Positions 12,901-20,098 of a stretch of DNA of 64,000 nt are shown here, one piece after another. This DNA comes from Diplonema papillatum (Eukaryota; Euglenozoa; Diplonemea; Diplonemida; Diplonemidae), in the NCBI GenBank assembly GCA_030068145.1, contig JAPJBO010000548.1, positions 89,116 through 153,115 of the forward strand, given 5' to 3'. Made by a program: the position numbers and the translations under genes. The notes beneath the pieces are model-generated. The model was not told the origin of the DNA and ran no database searches. It worked only from the letters and a program-made list of their open reading frames with translations. Numbering within the stretch: position 1 is the stretch's first letter; every line of letters begins with the position of its first letter.

Positions 12901-14451
12901 GCGCAAGGCGGCGGCGGCAACGGCGGCCGGGCGGACAGCATCCAAACGGATCCCAGGACTCCGCCGCCGCCACAGGCAGCAGCAGGCGCATCGCCGCCGG
13001 AAACGAAGAAGCGACCGAACCTGCTGCCGCGGCCGGCATCCGTGACGTGGGAGGACGAGGACGTGTTCACGCCGCACAAGCTGGTCGAATCCCCGCGCCC
13101 GGCGGGTTGCTCTTTGAGCAAGGAGTCGCTCGACGGCCAGGCGATCGCCGCCAACGTGTGGGACGCCGATTCGACCGCGTCCGACGACTTGGTGTTCGAC
13201 GAAGTCGACGGATCCTTCGGGCCCGCCCTGCGTCCGTCCTACGAGCCCGGGAAGGTCAAGTACTCAGAAGACGGGCGGTGGCCGTTTTTCCCGATCGCGG
13301 GACCTTCCGTGCAGATGGACGGCAACAGCGCCTCGCCCCAGAGCCAAAAGACCCCGACGAGACGCGCCGGTTCGCCTGACAAGCACGTGTGGGAGACTCC
13401 GAGTGAGTCGCCGACCCGCCAGAAGCGCGCGCTGCAACCGCGGAGCGTCTTCAGAACCGAAACCACCGGCTCGTCGCACGTGCGCAGGGTGTTGAGCCGG
13501 CGGCTGCACTCCGGTCCGCTGCTGAAGAGGAGTCCGACGAGGACCGCCGCCCACGCGGCGCCGGCGGCCTCGCGCCCGCAGACCGTGACGCACGAGGCTT
13601 TGGCGATCCTGTCGCCGCTGCCGCACCGGCGGGAGATGACCCTCCCCGCCAGCGTCCCCCGGAACATCCGCGACCTGCACCGGGCGGCGGCGCGACCCGC
13701 CGCGCTCCCGGGCGCGGGCCCGCCGACGCCGCTGCGGAAGCCGCTGTTTTCGCCGGCGTCCAGCCGCCCCGAGTCGCAGCTGCGTATGTACGCCCGCGAC
13801 TTCGCCGACTGCGAGCTGGCCGGCGGGTTCCCGCCCGTCGTGCAGTCCCCGTCGGAGTTCGGGCCGGCCGTCCCTTCGTCGCCCACGGGGAGCGACGCCT
13901 TCACCCGGCTCGCGCCCGAGTCGGGCAGGAGCCGGAAAGGCGACCAATCCGCGTTTTTTTCGAGCACATCGACCGGCGACGCCGCGCCGCACGGCCCGCC
14001 CAACCGCAACAACGACAAGGGCGAACCGCGCGAGCACAAACCCCTCCGGAAAAGAAAGCTGCAGAATCACTCGCTTGCGGCGGACGCCCGGCTCGAAGCC
14101 GCGCTGCCGGAGGCCGGCGTCCCGCAGTTGCTGCGGAGCATGAACAGCCGCGGTCCTCTGCACGGGACGCCGGCAGACTCAGACAAGGCGTACCGCGCGT
14201 TCTTTCCCGAAGAAGTGCAAACGCCTCGCCTCCAACGCGCACTCAGTACCCAAAGGACGGCCAGCCGGGCCGCACCTTCATCGGGCACGAGCGCCGCCTC
14301 TCCGAATCTGCCGCTGTACCCGGAGTTTCTGGAGACACTGCGGCACGCCGTGGGCAGGAACCGTTCGAAACCTCGATCGCAGCACCGCACGCCGCCAGAT
14401 GTTCTGTTGGGCTTGAACAAACGGGCCTTCCAATCGCACACGCTTGCGTAA
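3946..14451 (+). CDS. Giant IQ-motif repeat protein (3,501 aa), single exon
   Basis: One uninterrupted frame from ATG 3946. The N-terminal ~2,260 residues are mostly Ser/Pro/Ala-rich linker carrying at least 14 spaced leucine-rich segments of about 25 residues, e.g. near residues 325, 384, 429, 1162, 1230, 1303, 1469, 1533, 1641, 1725, 1861, 2005 and 2108. Typical endings are YLCLLLETCR and HLCMLLDTWQ. Three PWD[MVL] motifs lie at about 634-675. From about 2266 to 2731 there are about 13 IQ-type helices, alternating VQKHVRGFIARKRFG with RLQAAGRGLAGR. The C-terminus is basic and disordered, with a KDKDKDKDK run and TPH/SP sites that may be phosphorylated. Known: IQ motifs bind calmodulin or centrin-type EF-hand proteins. 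Inferred: a calmodulin/centrin-binding scaffold, perhaps cytoskeletal. No kinase, motor or actin-binding domain was seen. GC content and codon use are strongly biased, as in a real long gene. The exact cellular role is unknown. Confidence 0.9.
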   Translation: MEESKDTSLQRESAGGGVSHALHQKASLTPPRVPLSPHRNRKKQQPLSLVQTPSRVPLVPPSVQPGSNGSGAGSLPLGINNTITLSVGSPAVPDTETAAATPPILTLPPHNQGFKSRESDACHSAAGSSACGSPPPIVVPAAKRASAAEAAACPPPTASPQAAGLSPDDSFPAHEPNATNNPSSPSLCDASKPRVQPPTPGSRSVLSLLSTSASKPLKQLRLLSSCLNTLSTSAATDRPADQRSLLCLRRPPKLVVGADEDEAQDLGGIDDRKEEYAAPRPSWSGLLPLREAAAVGDAVLRFLLESAVRASGGESSGAPSRRQSLRHLRFLSETGARPSNSMLDLLAAGSRSGSPGAAQESKPPSSNPLSLPPTPMQAGRYPRLKLLKRSAEPKQCPLLFRLAGLANDKRPPLDSSREAADDAAFLPRLRYLQADGRGCPALCFLLNNLPKRRKAQRARMAAPLDAEKPAPPASADGELAAESSVECTPRKFKFGSAASELPEAAESGRLGGEDDSRPAENQVSSSSWWPGRIGTRESLASTDDAVLQVLKDLGDEPAYVDASSSNATESRRFSGTSMGLKSDSRTSATDPPFQRVYSEWTGGGLSKQHRHSRRKRKSRDYSSGNVNNWQSFDNQPWDMIRPASEASIAEHDPWDVVRPIDMTALQENEPWDLVHSSDEIGAVVSGFFAEDARLPAGYQGLPVLEAAALSIINEKPLPGLVILKQSVVSSEYAHALRMAPVETSSWANHPFDQTVETEDDKSDANHSAAPPDSARTNIIAAVPLEPVRHNPPYSADACTLSTATIAVATCILVNQLRTAATRKHAREAACGAAIAAVVAGSDGAWQLKSEEAPASPDAAHIDTVSSHKTISDTENSTGGAGTTDAAYAAVFAVVAASVDKPESGSPTGTPRTDHLDDHAAEDAKAATEAASSGFAISEVSVDSRSGKGLSIILNASPGPVLDSAVTEDPTQREADAHPVPASRKPSVGTECLAQEATLQEPVASANEPAVKPSESIGSLLLETVPAEPLASAIEPQANSETTAGEGRVSRRESGSELPPLSVHPEVPLPPKQASTPVVGDVENEMRSKTEGSAADADGRAQTARDERDAVVPRKEPEPTSKPQKPSSMSAATSARKRATPPHLLAFGTQPTKEASEAKAPGLRALRDSCADGGSSLCYVRALIGLGEDVHTDSIRLPEKRDPSLGGGNAGRRSVSPKTPSTPGYEAGIVLKGLRAITTDANPYVLALCQLCSSTAPNSPLSPSTSVNFSFPRSPALSHEVFCPHLNTPPFSLSDTSHLKFPGLTVLALSQPPPADPAMEFLIRCLAATVGDKSDVFSPISCSPASADAGSPAYSASNKAPFLLGTPGLALGAAKEKAAAEATKKTRDRGGRPPSPCLSLPPPSCVSLDMSPPSPDSLFLSPGGEVGPAPILLISQPAPGHTPDHLDPEWAGLSEYDPQGPLPAEASTGLYLIASVLQDEGDASLPVVSLLLDAYQPSSRTSLASGDGGASPSCAPQPPLLGELSSPPPLAGLLYLKDSIPPESLARRNHLAMLFDGCQRRSSGDVSNAHSDKVRACAPGAEGDALAQERRRIFADDSMQLSSSLTTVLNDLADHSDHDKALDGSIKKMPSLVSIADAAGLRLLALSLSADHLPRKKHLCMLLDTWQHPEDSVKGNSECPAAALQGRDTRVTASQPPQATARVAPPQQQHAAKPAAAASHLADHHLLSFLAESIPLGKCTYLRVLQKTCRNASLPAIAPAAAGQQARDAHSQRPAAAALPPAAAGNQPKPARDVDSPRRAVALPPAFVGSGRGNGPKPGANARVETAPSALPASDSLVSVAGTKSKRAQNMTQIDRLSPGLALLTGSLLSERPTHSGYLCLLLETCRADAAAASLVSGEASPPTTTTTSPGNDVLSLTETASNQQNTTGQVPCSETGKMDTCAFVPSRVVHPFSPQQQFSAQFEHDNPKAMPQTEDSMQSIRTDSLSMQPAKDSIIKPRQDVPYEWLLLLSELLVPSQEHFKLLLDSRHRLITTQDNAKAISFSTAVPHEIPSQRAATPHTQTAPVLPVDSVSAAPEFDGVSDLLFNRPKKPILPSSLRCVRPQPVSGLQVLIDAAEPHSCCYLDALLRVGREMDEGTKRGLPAEQTFSETRLPDDEAQRNNASADVTEVWTLDDRPHCADADFELRGAPCRDISMAVPTGQLRLSGRSSGLHHVSAMAECSAEPVPSLAFLAGRSPSPPPPAVGAKCHALPLALPEAVVALAAVAYSAAWSGRLQCLHQRASLVQKWYRARLAAAHTAAAAREQADAVDSSARFIQSWYRDRRASGGASPVASTPTAQQTTPVSSSQSGNDEAARFAPALAIQKHVRGFIARKRFGLALLNQKTRQQESARCLQAAGRGLAGRRVCFSLCTARGSADRSASARTVQKHVRGFIARKRFGRALLDEKAQRQLSARRLQAAGRGLAGRSASFSSHAGCAARRFASARAVQKHVRGFIARKRFGLALLDNQQTRQQMLVRRLQAAGRGLAGRRACFSLCSARSSAARFASACMVQKHVRGLFARKSFRRALCDRRLHEASVWRLQAAGRGRTHRAALSDEKTRHASAVLVQKHVRGHLARDGFAQNRAKENAALHPPAPQSSRTPDQPDQPASNEPQATPAARTVQRCGRGLFARGVASRAWTEDRLRKTRLSESRVQGAKREAPAATGPDRHASALRIQKLFRGQLARKNVLWANAMRAMLSMELAVGHLHNKMLEGALKRKQAGAVSAVSAALALATLAYATRGQQGGEAAEHLVNGGVLGREMAGRRPHDSDKEKDDSETEYFTPHSRRMSSPLQQHRQAEPPKRTCRISAAKHVPETAPPAVSWNPAGEAGRRPQDRKSTAAAPPESPAGPQPMNGSGEACREPTGKSPAATQTPPAASGDAQRRRRTSSAASARSGGQGKDKDKDKDKEMGKGKGGRQAARGPSPLKNQPRHSPSSRRPSQVSAQGGGGNGGRADSIQTDPRTPPPPQAAAGASPPETKKRPNLLPRPASVTWEDEDVFTPHKLVESPRPAGCSLSKESLDGQAIAANVWDADSTASDDLVFDEVDGSFGPALRPSYEPGKVKYSEDGRWPFFPIAGPSVQMDGNSASPQSQKTPTRRAGSPDKHVWETPSESPTRQKRALQPRSVFRTETTGSSHVRRVLSRRLHSGPLLKRSPTRTAAHAAPAASRPQTVTHEALAILSPLPHRREMTLPASVPRNIRDLHRAAARPAALPGAGPPTPLRKPLFSPASSRPESQLRMYARDFADCELAGGFPPVVQSPSEFGPAVPSSPTGSDAFTRLAPESGRSRKGDQSAFFSSTSTGDAAPHGPPNRNNDKGEPREHKPLRKRKLQNHSLAADARLEAALPEAGVPQLLRSMNSRGPLHGTPADSDKAYRAFFPEEVQTPRLQRALSTQRTASRAAPSSGTSAASPNLPLYPEFLETLRHAVGRNRSKPRSQHRTPPDVLLGLNKRAFQSHTLA
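11029..11790 (+). repeat. Tandem duplicated IQ-pair units inside the giant gene
   Basis: The block encoding QKHVRGFIARKRFG recurs at nt 11029, 11218, 11404 and 11596 (spacing 189, 186 and 192 nt, i.e. 63, 62 and 64 codons). Nucleotide identity is near-perfect over the core, with more diverged flanks, and a weaker fifth copy starts near 11764. Each unit holds two IQ-like helices. The nucleotide-level identity points to recent in-frame duplication or gene conversion. Confidence 0.85.
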
Positions 14452-17125
14452 AACGGGGAAACCGCTGCGTTCCTGCAGCACAGTTTCGGACTCTCTTCTT
14501 GTGGCCCATTTCATTCGCACGAAACCAGCACAGGTGCAAGCGCCTCGCTTCCGACGCAAGCACCAGGCCTACATGAAGGTGTTTCCCTTTTCGTTCGCTG
14601 CCGTCCACTGCCGTCTCAAGGCGAAGGCCGATGCTTATCGGCAAATGCTATCTCGTTCTATTACCGACGGAACGGAGGTTCTTTCCTTGAGTGTCACCAG
14701 TTTGGATTCAATTATACTGTTGTCGACTGCAAACAAGCAAAGGAACAAAACAAAACAATAGAAACGTCGCAAAACAACAGACTGCCGCACACCGTCGGAA
14801 ACACAAGCCTCTTTTTTTTTTTGCGAGGCAACGTGAACTTGTGAAGCAGCATTCCCAGCTCAGACACTCCGATACTGTCTCCACCCCTGCGACATCGAAA
14901 GCGAGAGCACACGAGCGTGTATACCAAACCATGAACAGAATCCTGCAAAACAGCGTCGTGGGAACGCGGCACTACCCATGCTTGCACGACTCAGAAAACA
15001 AAGAGTTTGAGGTCCAGAGAGCCTCATCCGCGTTAGGGAACCCGTCAGGTCCTTTAGCACAGGAAAGGAGCCCATTTTGGGCAGGAGGCGCTCGCTGGAC
15101 CCGAAAATATTCAAACATCGTAGAAGTACGGGAGGAAGTGAGGAGACCGGAAACTGAGATGGTCCCTGCACTCTAACTCGTCTCTCTTTCTCTCTCTCTC
15201 TCTCTCTCGGTTTTGAGCAGAATTGTGAACACTTTCGAAAAGTTGACCCGGCAGGCTGCATACCAACCCTTTGTACAACTGCTTCGAAGCGGCCACCATG
15301 CCTGCGGAAGAGAAGGCGAGGAAGTGTTCCGGCTTCCGTCCGCTCCAGGTGGAACCAGTTGCACTTTTAGTTGGCGGGCCACCTCGCAGCGGCCAACTTG
15401 TGGCGCGGAAGCCGGACGCTTCGAGTCCCTCGCACCCGTTTTTCTGTTCTCTTCGCTATAGCACCTGTGCGATTGCGTCGAGGTTTGAGTGGACACGTCC
15501 GCAAGATGAAGGACACGTCACAGTTTTCGCCGTCATCTACTTGTCGCTTGTCGACCCTTCCTGACGTTTGCACCACCCATTCTTCTCTAGTGAGAAGTGT
15601 CCGGTCTCCATGCATGGTCTTCCTCGAGTTTGTGGTCCACCAATACTGAAGATTGAGGGTTGTCCTCAGTTTTTAGACCACCGAAACTCACGTTAAAGGG
15701 TTGTTCTCGCGTGGCGACACCAATACTGCAGTTTGAGGGGCAGGGCTCCCAAAATGCCCTGCTTCCGTTTCGCTCCCTTTCGTTCGGCAGCTGAGCTCGA
15801 AGTCACTAGTGTACCTCCCCTTGACCCTTGTGAAAGGGTAGACACACTTCTAATGGACACAACCCGGATCGAAACAAAGGAGGGGGAAAAAAAAAGAAGA
15901 GAAAACGTCTCACTCAAAAAAAGCACATATTCCACTATTCGGGAGTTCGTTGTATTTTACTCCCCTCGGAGAGTCACCTACTTGCTCGAGGGCAGATGGG
16001 GGCACACCGAATCGTATACTTCAAGGGAGGGACACCGTGAATGATATGTACGAACTCCCTTGATTAATGACACGCCGCAACACAAAGTATAAACGCCCTT
16101 TTCTCAACCATCCACACAAGCTCACGTGCGTGCCGTCTTTGTGCTCTTCTCGTGTGTGCTCGATCGCGTTCCTAGTATTTTGTGCGTCTAATCCATGGAC
16201 GAGCAGAATAAAAGGAAACCACCGAATTCAGTGCCGACTCTTTACGTCCTCCACACGAGGTAGCTGCGTGTTCGTTTGTCAATCCGGCCCCTCTTCTTCG
16301 GCGTTCCCCGCTCCTTGCGAGGTTGACGTGAGTGCAAATTTCTGCTATCCTGTTTTCAATCCCATTCGTCTTTTTGCCCACAGTGACCAGCTTGCCGCGT
16401 AAGCTCAGGTCTCATCTGGACTATAGCTGTGTGCGTGACTGTTACCCTTCCTCAACGGAGAGGTGACCGGTGTATCTCTTTCCTTTAGTAATAGGCCCGC
16501 GCGGCGCGCTAGTCAAGATCGGCTCGTAAACTGCATGCACACCAAATGCGGGGTGTGTTGACAATTGAAAACGCACTGTCATTGTAATGTCCAAATACGG
16601 GAGCACTTTCCATGTAAAAGGCTTGTCAAATTTTGACGAACATCCGTCTTGTATCTCTTCCCTCGGGACATGAGGTTTCAATTGTCCACCTCCCGTCAAA
16701 GCCGTACTCGGGCACCCGGGGCACGTTCCCGAGATAGAAAACGAAAGCATCTCCTTTCCAAATTTTCGTTCACTGATCCGGTCCTGCGCAAAAACTGTTC
16801 AACTTCATCCTTGCATTTGTTTGTTGCGATGAGTTCCAACAATGCGTGCACGGAAGACGCGGTCCTACAAAACCAGGTAGATTCGGAGCTCGGATGCCAC
16901 GAACCGAACATTCAGGCCAGCGAAGCAGTTTCCATATAGGGCTCGAAAACTGGAAAAGACCCCCTTGACGACCAGTCAAGTAGACTATTGGTTGGTATGG
17001 TAGGCAAGAGCAGTTTGATCTTACCACCACGACCCTTCCACCACGAACATGAAGGAGTGAACGATGGGGGAGCCGGAGGTGTGTGCAAATAGAATGCGAG
17101 CCCGCCGCGCGCTGCTGAAAACACG
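14452..17125. other. Intergenic region with dispersed repeat copy 2
   Basis: No frame here is convincing. At 15075-15212 lies a second copy of the dispersed repeat seen at 640-770, again ending in (CT)n (15181-15210). A short direct duplication around CACCAATACTG occurs near 15639 and 15718. A poly-T tract is at about 14813-14822 and A-rich runs at 15888-15900. The 3' end of the giant gene and the 5' region of the PPR-like gene must lie inside, without recognisable signals. Confidence 0.5.
15075..15212. repeat. Dispersed repeat with (CT)n tract, copy 2
   Basis: Blocks GTGAGGAGACCGGAAACT, GATGGTCCCTGCACTCT and a pyrimidine (CT)n run follow in the same order as at 640-770. The 5' flank (GGACCCGAAAATATTCAAAC) also resembles the 660 region loosely. 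Type unknown; no terminal repeats or poly(A) seen. Confidence 0.5.
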
Positions 17126-18982
17126 ATGAAGCGCCTGCTGACCGGAAGCGGCGGAGCGACGACCGCGTCGCGCTGCGTTCGTTCTCAGAACGGCTTCCAC
17201 GCTCCGGCACGCTTCGAGAAGCCCAGGTCGAGGCCGCCGGCGCGCTGGGCCCCGCAGACGTGGGGCGAGGCGGAGAGTGTGATCCACTTGCAGCGCCTCA
17301 CCCGGACGTGGAGGCGCCGCTGGAACAAGACGGGGGACGCGCGCCTCGGGTACCAAGAGGGCGCCAGGTTGGCCGGGGAGATGGACAAAATGCGGCTGGA
17401 AGGCGCAGCGTTGGGCACGGCAAGCTACGAGGTGCTCATCAATTTCGTCGCGTTCGACTGCCGACACTTCGCGCTGGCCGCCGCGTTGGCGGCGGAGGCG
17501 GTGGATCGTGGGGTCCCGCTGTCTGTGACGGCCTTGAGCAGTTTGCTCCTCGCCGCCCGCCGTGGATTCCCGGACTTCACGGACTTTGTCACTGCTTGGA
17601 ATCTGGTCACGAAGTCAGCGGCACTGTGCAAGGTCCCAGCTGATACCTGCTATGATCTTGACCATGCCAACATCGACCGCGCCTTCCCCCCTTTGCCCAC
17701 TCCGCGCGAGAACGGCCGTCAGGCCGGCGGTAATACCGACAGGCACAAAAAAGGCACCGCCCCCTTTCCTTCAACGGAGCCTCTCGGCAGCGAGGGTGGT
17801 GCTGAAAGTGCCCACCCTTCGATCCGCCGAGCCTGTGTCGATGACAGCGATCCAGCTCAGAGCGCTGCTACGCACCAGGCTAAACCGCACGCGAAGGCCC
17901 GTAGTCCCGCGTTGCTCTCCGAAGAAGAATGGTGCGATCTGCGGCAGGCGCACGCACCGGCCTTCAGCGTTCCCCAAAGGAGACAAGGCGCCGTAAGCGG
18001 CGCAGAAGAGGACGATAGCGGGTTTCATTTTTTTGACCTTGAGAAGGCCGGGAGAATGGGGACGGAGTCACATGTGTCGTCCGCTGAAGACGGCAGCGCT
18101 CTGTTGCAGGTGGCACACGTTCATGCAGCTCACGGGCCGGATGAAATGGCGGCTGGGTTTGATACCGCTTCGACCCCAGAATTGAGGAAAGAGAACGAGA
18201 CGAGGAGTGGGGGAGAAAGGACAGCCAAGGCTACATTCGAGGACACGGACACGCTTCCCGGGCAAGAGAAGCCGGTTGTTGTGCAGGTCTTGCTGACTAT
18301 TTGTCGGCAAGGCGCGCCGGACGACTTGGTCCTGAGCGTCTTCCGCCAGCTGTTCGAATGCGGGTTTCCAGCTGTGGCGGAGGATGCCACGAGCCGAGCA
18401 GAAAGCGACGAAGCGTTGTCTCGCCACCTCCTGAGCGAACCCTTGTTGGAAGCGATATTTGCGGTCCTTTGCACGGAACCCGCCCTGCGTTGGTTCGCTG
18501 CGTGCCTGACCGAGCGCAAGGTTGCACACACCGTGCCCACTATATGCGCAGCACTCCTCGCTGCGGGGAGAGCGTCGTGCCAGGACCTCATCGAGTCACT
18601 CTTCTTCCAAGAGCTGCCCAAAATAGCCGGAGCCTCGTCCCTCCTCGAGCCTTACAGTTGCCTCTTCAGGGCCTACGTCCGCATGCGCAGACACCGCGAC
18701 ATGCTTGGGGTAGTCGAGATGCTCCGGCTCAAAAAGGTTGTCCTCCCTCAGCGATTTTGCCAGTCCTGGGTCGCTGTTTGCATGTCTTGCTACGCATACA
18801 ACGCCGAGGCTACAGACCTGGTTGTCAACACTGTCGTTGCTTACGCAAGAGAGACGGACCCAAGTGGGGACACAGGCGGTGTCCTTGAGGCGACACTCAC
18901 ACGGTACAACAAACAGCGGGCGCTGCAGGCGTGGGTCTTTCAACCCAACACGCGACGCAGCGTTCCTATCCGAAAAGAATGA
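17126..18982 (+). CDS. PPR-like helical-repeat protein, possibly organelle-targeted
   Basis: 618 residues from ATG 17126, no intron. The N-terminus (MKRLLTGSGGATTASRCVRS) is rich in Arg/Ser/Ala and almost free of acidic residues for about 45 residues, which resembles a mitochondrial or plastid targeting peptide (inference). Residues ~97-170 (SYEVLINFVAFDCRHFALAA, then AVDRGVPLSVTALSSLLLAA) and ~378-415 and ~452-590 (TICAALLAAGRASC; YSCLFRAYVRMRRHRDMLGV) look like ~35-residue helix-turn-helix repeats of pentatricopeptide type, though degenerate. The centre (~190-370) is low-complexity. Known: PPR proteins bind organellar RNA and act in its processing or translation. Alternatives are another alpha-solenoid family such as OPR or TPR. 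No RNase, DYW, SMR or RAP domain was seen. Confidence 0.75.
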   Translation: MKRLLTGSGGATTASRCVRSQNGFHAPARFEKPRSRPPARWAPQTWGEAESVIHLQRLTRTWRRRWNKTGDARLGYQEGARLAGEMDKMRLEGAALGTASYEVLINFVAFDCRHFALAAALAAEAVDRGVPLSVTALSSLLLAARRGFPDFTDFVTAWNLVTKSAALCKVPADTCYDLDHANIDRAFPPLPTPRENGRQAGGNTDRHKKGTAPFPSTEPLGSEGGAESAHPSIRRACVDDSDPAQSAATHQAKPHAKARSPALLSEEEWCDLRQAHAPAFSVPQRRQGAVSGAEEDDSGFHFFDLEKAGRMGTESHVSSAEDGSALLQVAHVHAAHGPDEMAAGFDTASTPELRKENETRSGGERTAKATFEDTDTLPGQEKPVVVQVLLTICRQGAPDDLVLSVFRQLFECGFPAVAEDATSRAESDEALSRHLLSEPLLEAIFAVLCTEPALRWFAACLTERKVAHTVPTICAALLAAGRASCQDLIESLFFQELPKIAGASSLLEPYSCLFRAYVRMRRHRDMLGVVEMLRLKKVVLPQRFCQSWVAVCMSCYAYNAEATDLVVNTVVAYARETDPSGDTGGVLEATLTRYNKQRALQAWVFQPNTRRSVPIRKE

Positions 18983-20098
18983 GTGCACACGCATGTCCCA
19001 GCTATTTATAGAAGCTTACCAGCCAACGGCAGGCTGCGTATTGAAACGGAAGGACATCAGTCATGTGCCACTGTGTGCATGTCATGCAGACCACATCGTC
19101 AACCTGCACACCAAAGAGTCAGGCCATCAGAGACAGACAATCTTGAAACGGCCATCACACAGCAACAACCAGCGCGCAACTCAAGCAACCGCCGTAGCAC
19201 AATCGAACTTCGGAGAAAGCTTCGAGGCCAAGGTGACAGCGTTTACCACTCGACCCCATTCCTCTTGCCTCTCTGCGTTTGTCAGCATCAACGAGACGGG
19301 TTCCTTTGCTGGGTGACGCAACATGCTGTACGGCTACCCATTTCTTTCGATCGCTACCGTGCACAGCGTGTCTTGGCGAGAGCTTTCTACGAAGCAAGCT
19401 GAGACACGCGGATACACTAGAGGCAGCCCCCAAAGGTTAAGTGGGCGCAGCACTCCGCAAGTTTCCGGGCCTTCTGTTTTCTTGGAAGTATCGATAGTAA
19501 CAAGGCCCAAGGGGAACTTAACATAACTTCTCACTCGAAAGCATGGCTAACGATCTTCTGGTGTCGTTCGGTTTCTGAGTTCGAAGCGACAACACTCACT
19601 ACCGCCAACTTGGCTATCGTGTGAAGGCCCCTCGTGCATTAGATAGCCCGATGTCAAACGCAGAACTCAAGACCGCTAGGATGCCCTATGCTGAACCCAG
19701 ACTTCGCTGCGCAAGCAGGGTGCCGATATTCACATCTCAGGCCAGGGCAAATAATGCAGCAATCTCGTGCTTCTTTGGATCGTCCGCAGCAAAAAAGCGT
19801 TGCGTTCGCGTTCAACGCCTGACTTCAAAATCCTCCACCAACCACCAGCAACACCAAAAAAAAAAAAAAAAAACAACACCGAAAAGAAAAACACTCCACC
19901 CACCACGAAAACACTTCTTCGAAAAACTGCGAAAGGAAGTAACCAAAGCAAGTAACCAACCCCCCACCCCCCAAAAAAGAAAACGGAAAGACAGAAAATA
20001 AGCCCCACACGAGAGAACAACTGGGAGGGAGGAAGTATCCAGGGAGGGCTGGAGGGGTTGGCAAAGCGAGGCAAGTTCACCACGCGGGGCAAGCGACG
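18983..20098. other. Intergenic, no supported gene
   Basis: Only short frames without recognisable content. A long A-rich purine/adenine segment (about 19856-19990, including a 17-nt A run) lies just upstream of the RING gene; it may be promoter-proximal low-complexity DNA. Confidence 0.5.

Noticed and set aside
4328-14242. Many long minus-strand and alternate-frame ORFs inside the giant gene
   Set aside because: They follow from high GC and codon bias of the real + frame; they are Arg-rich and have no domains.
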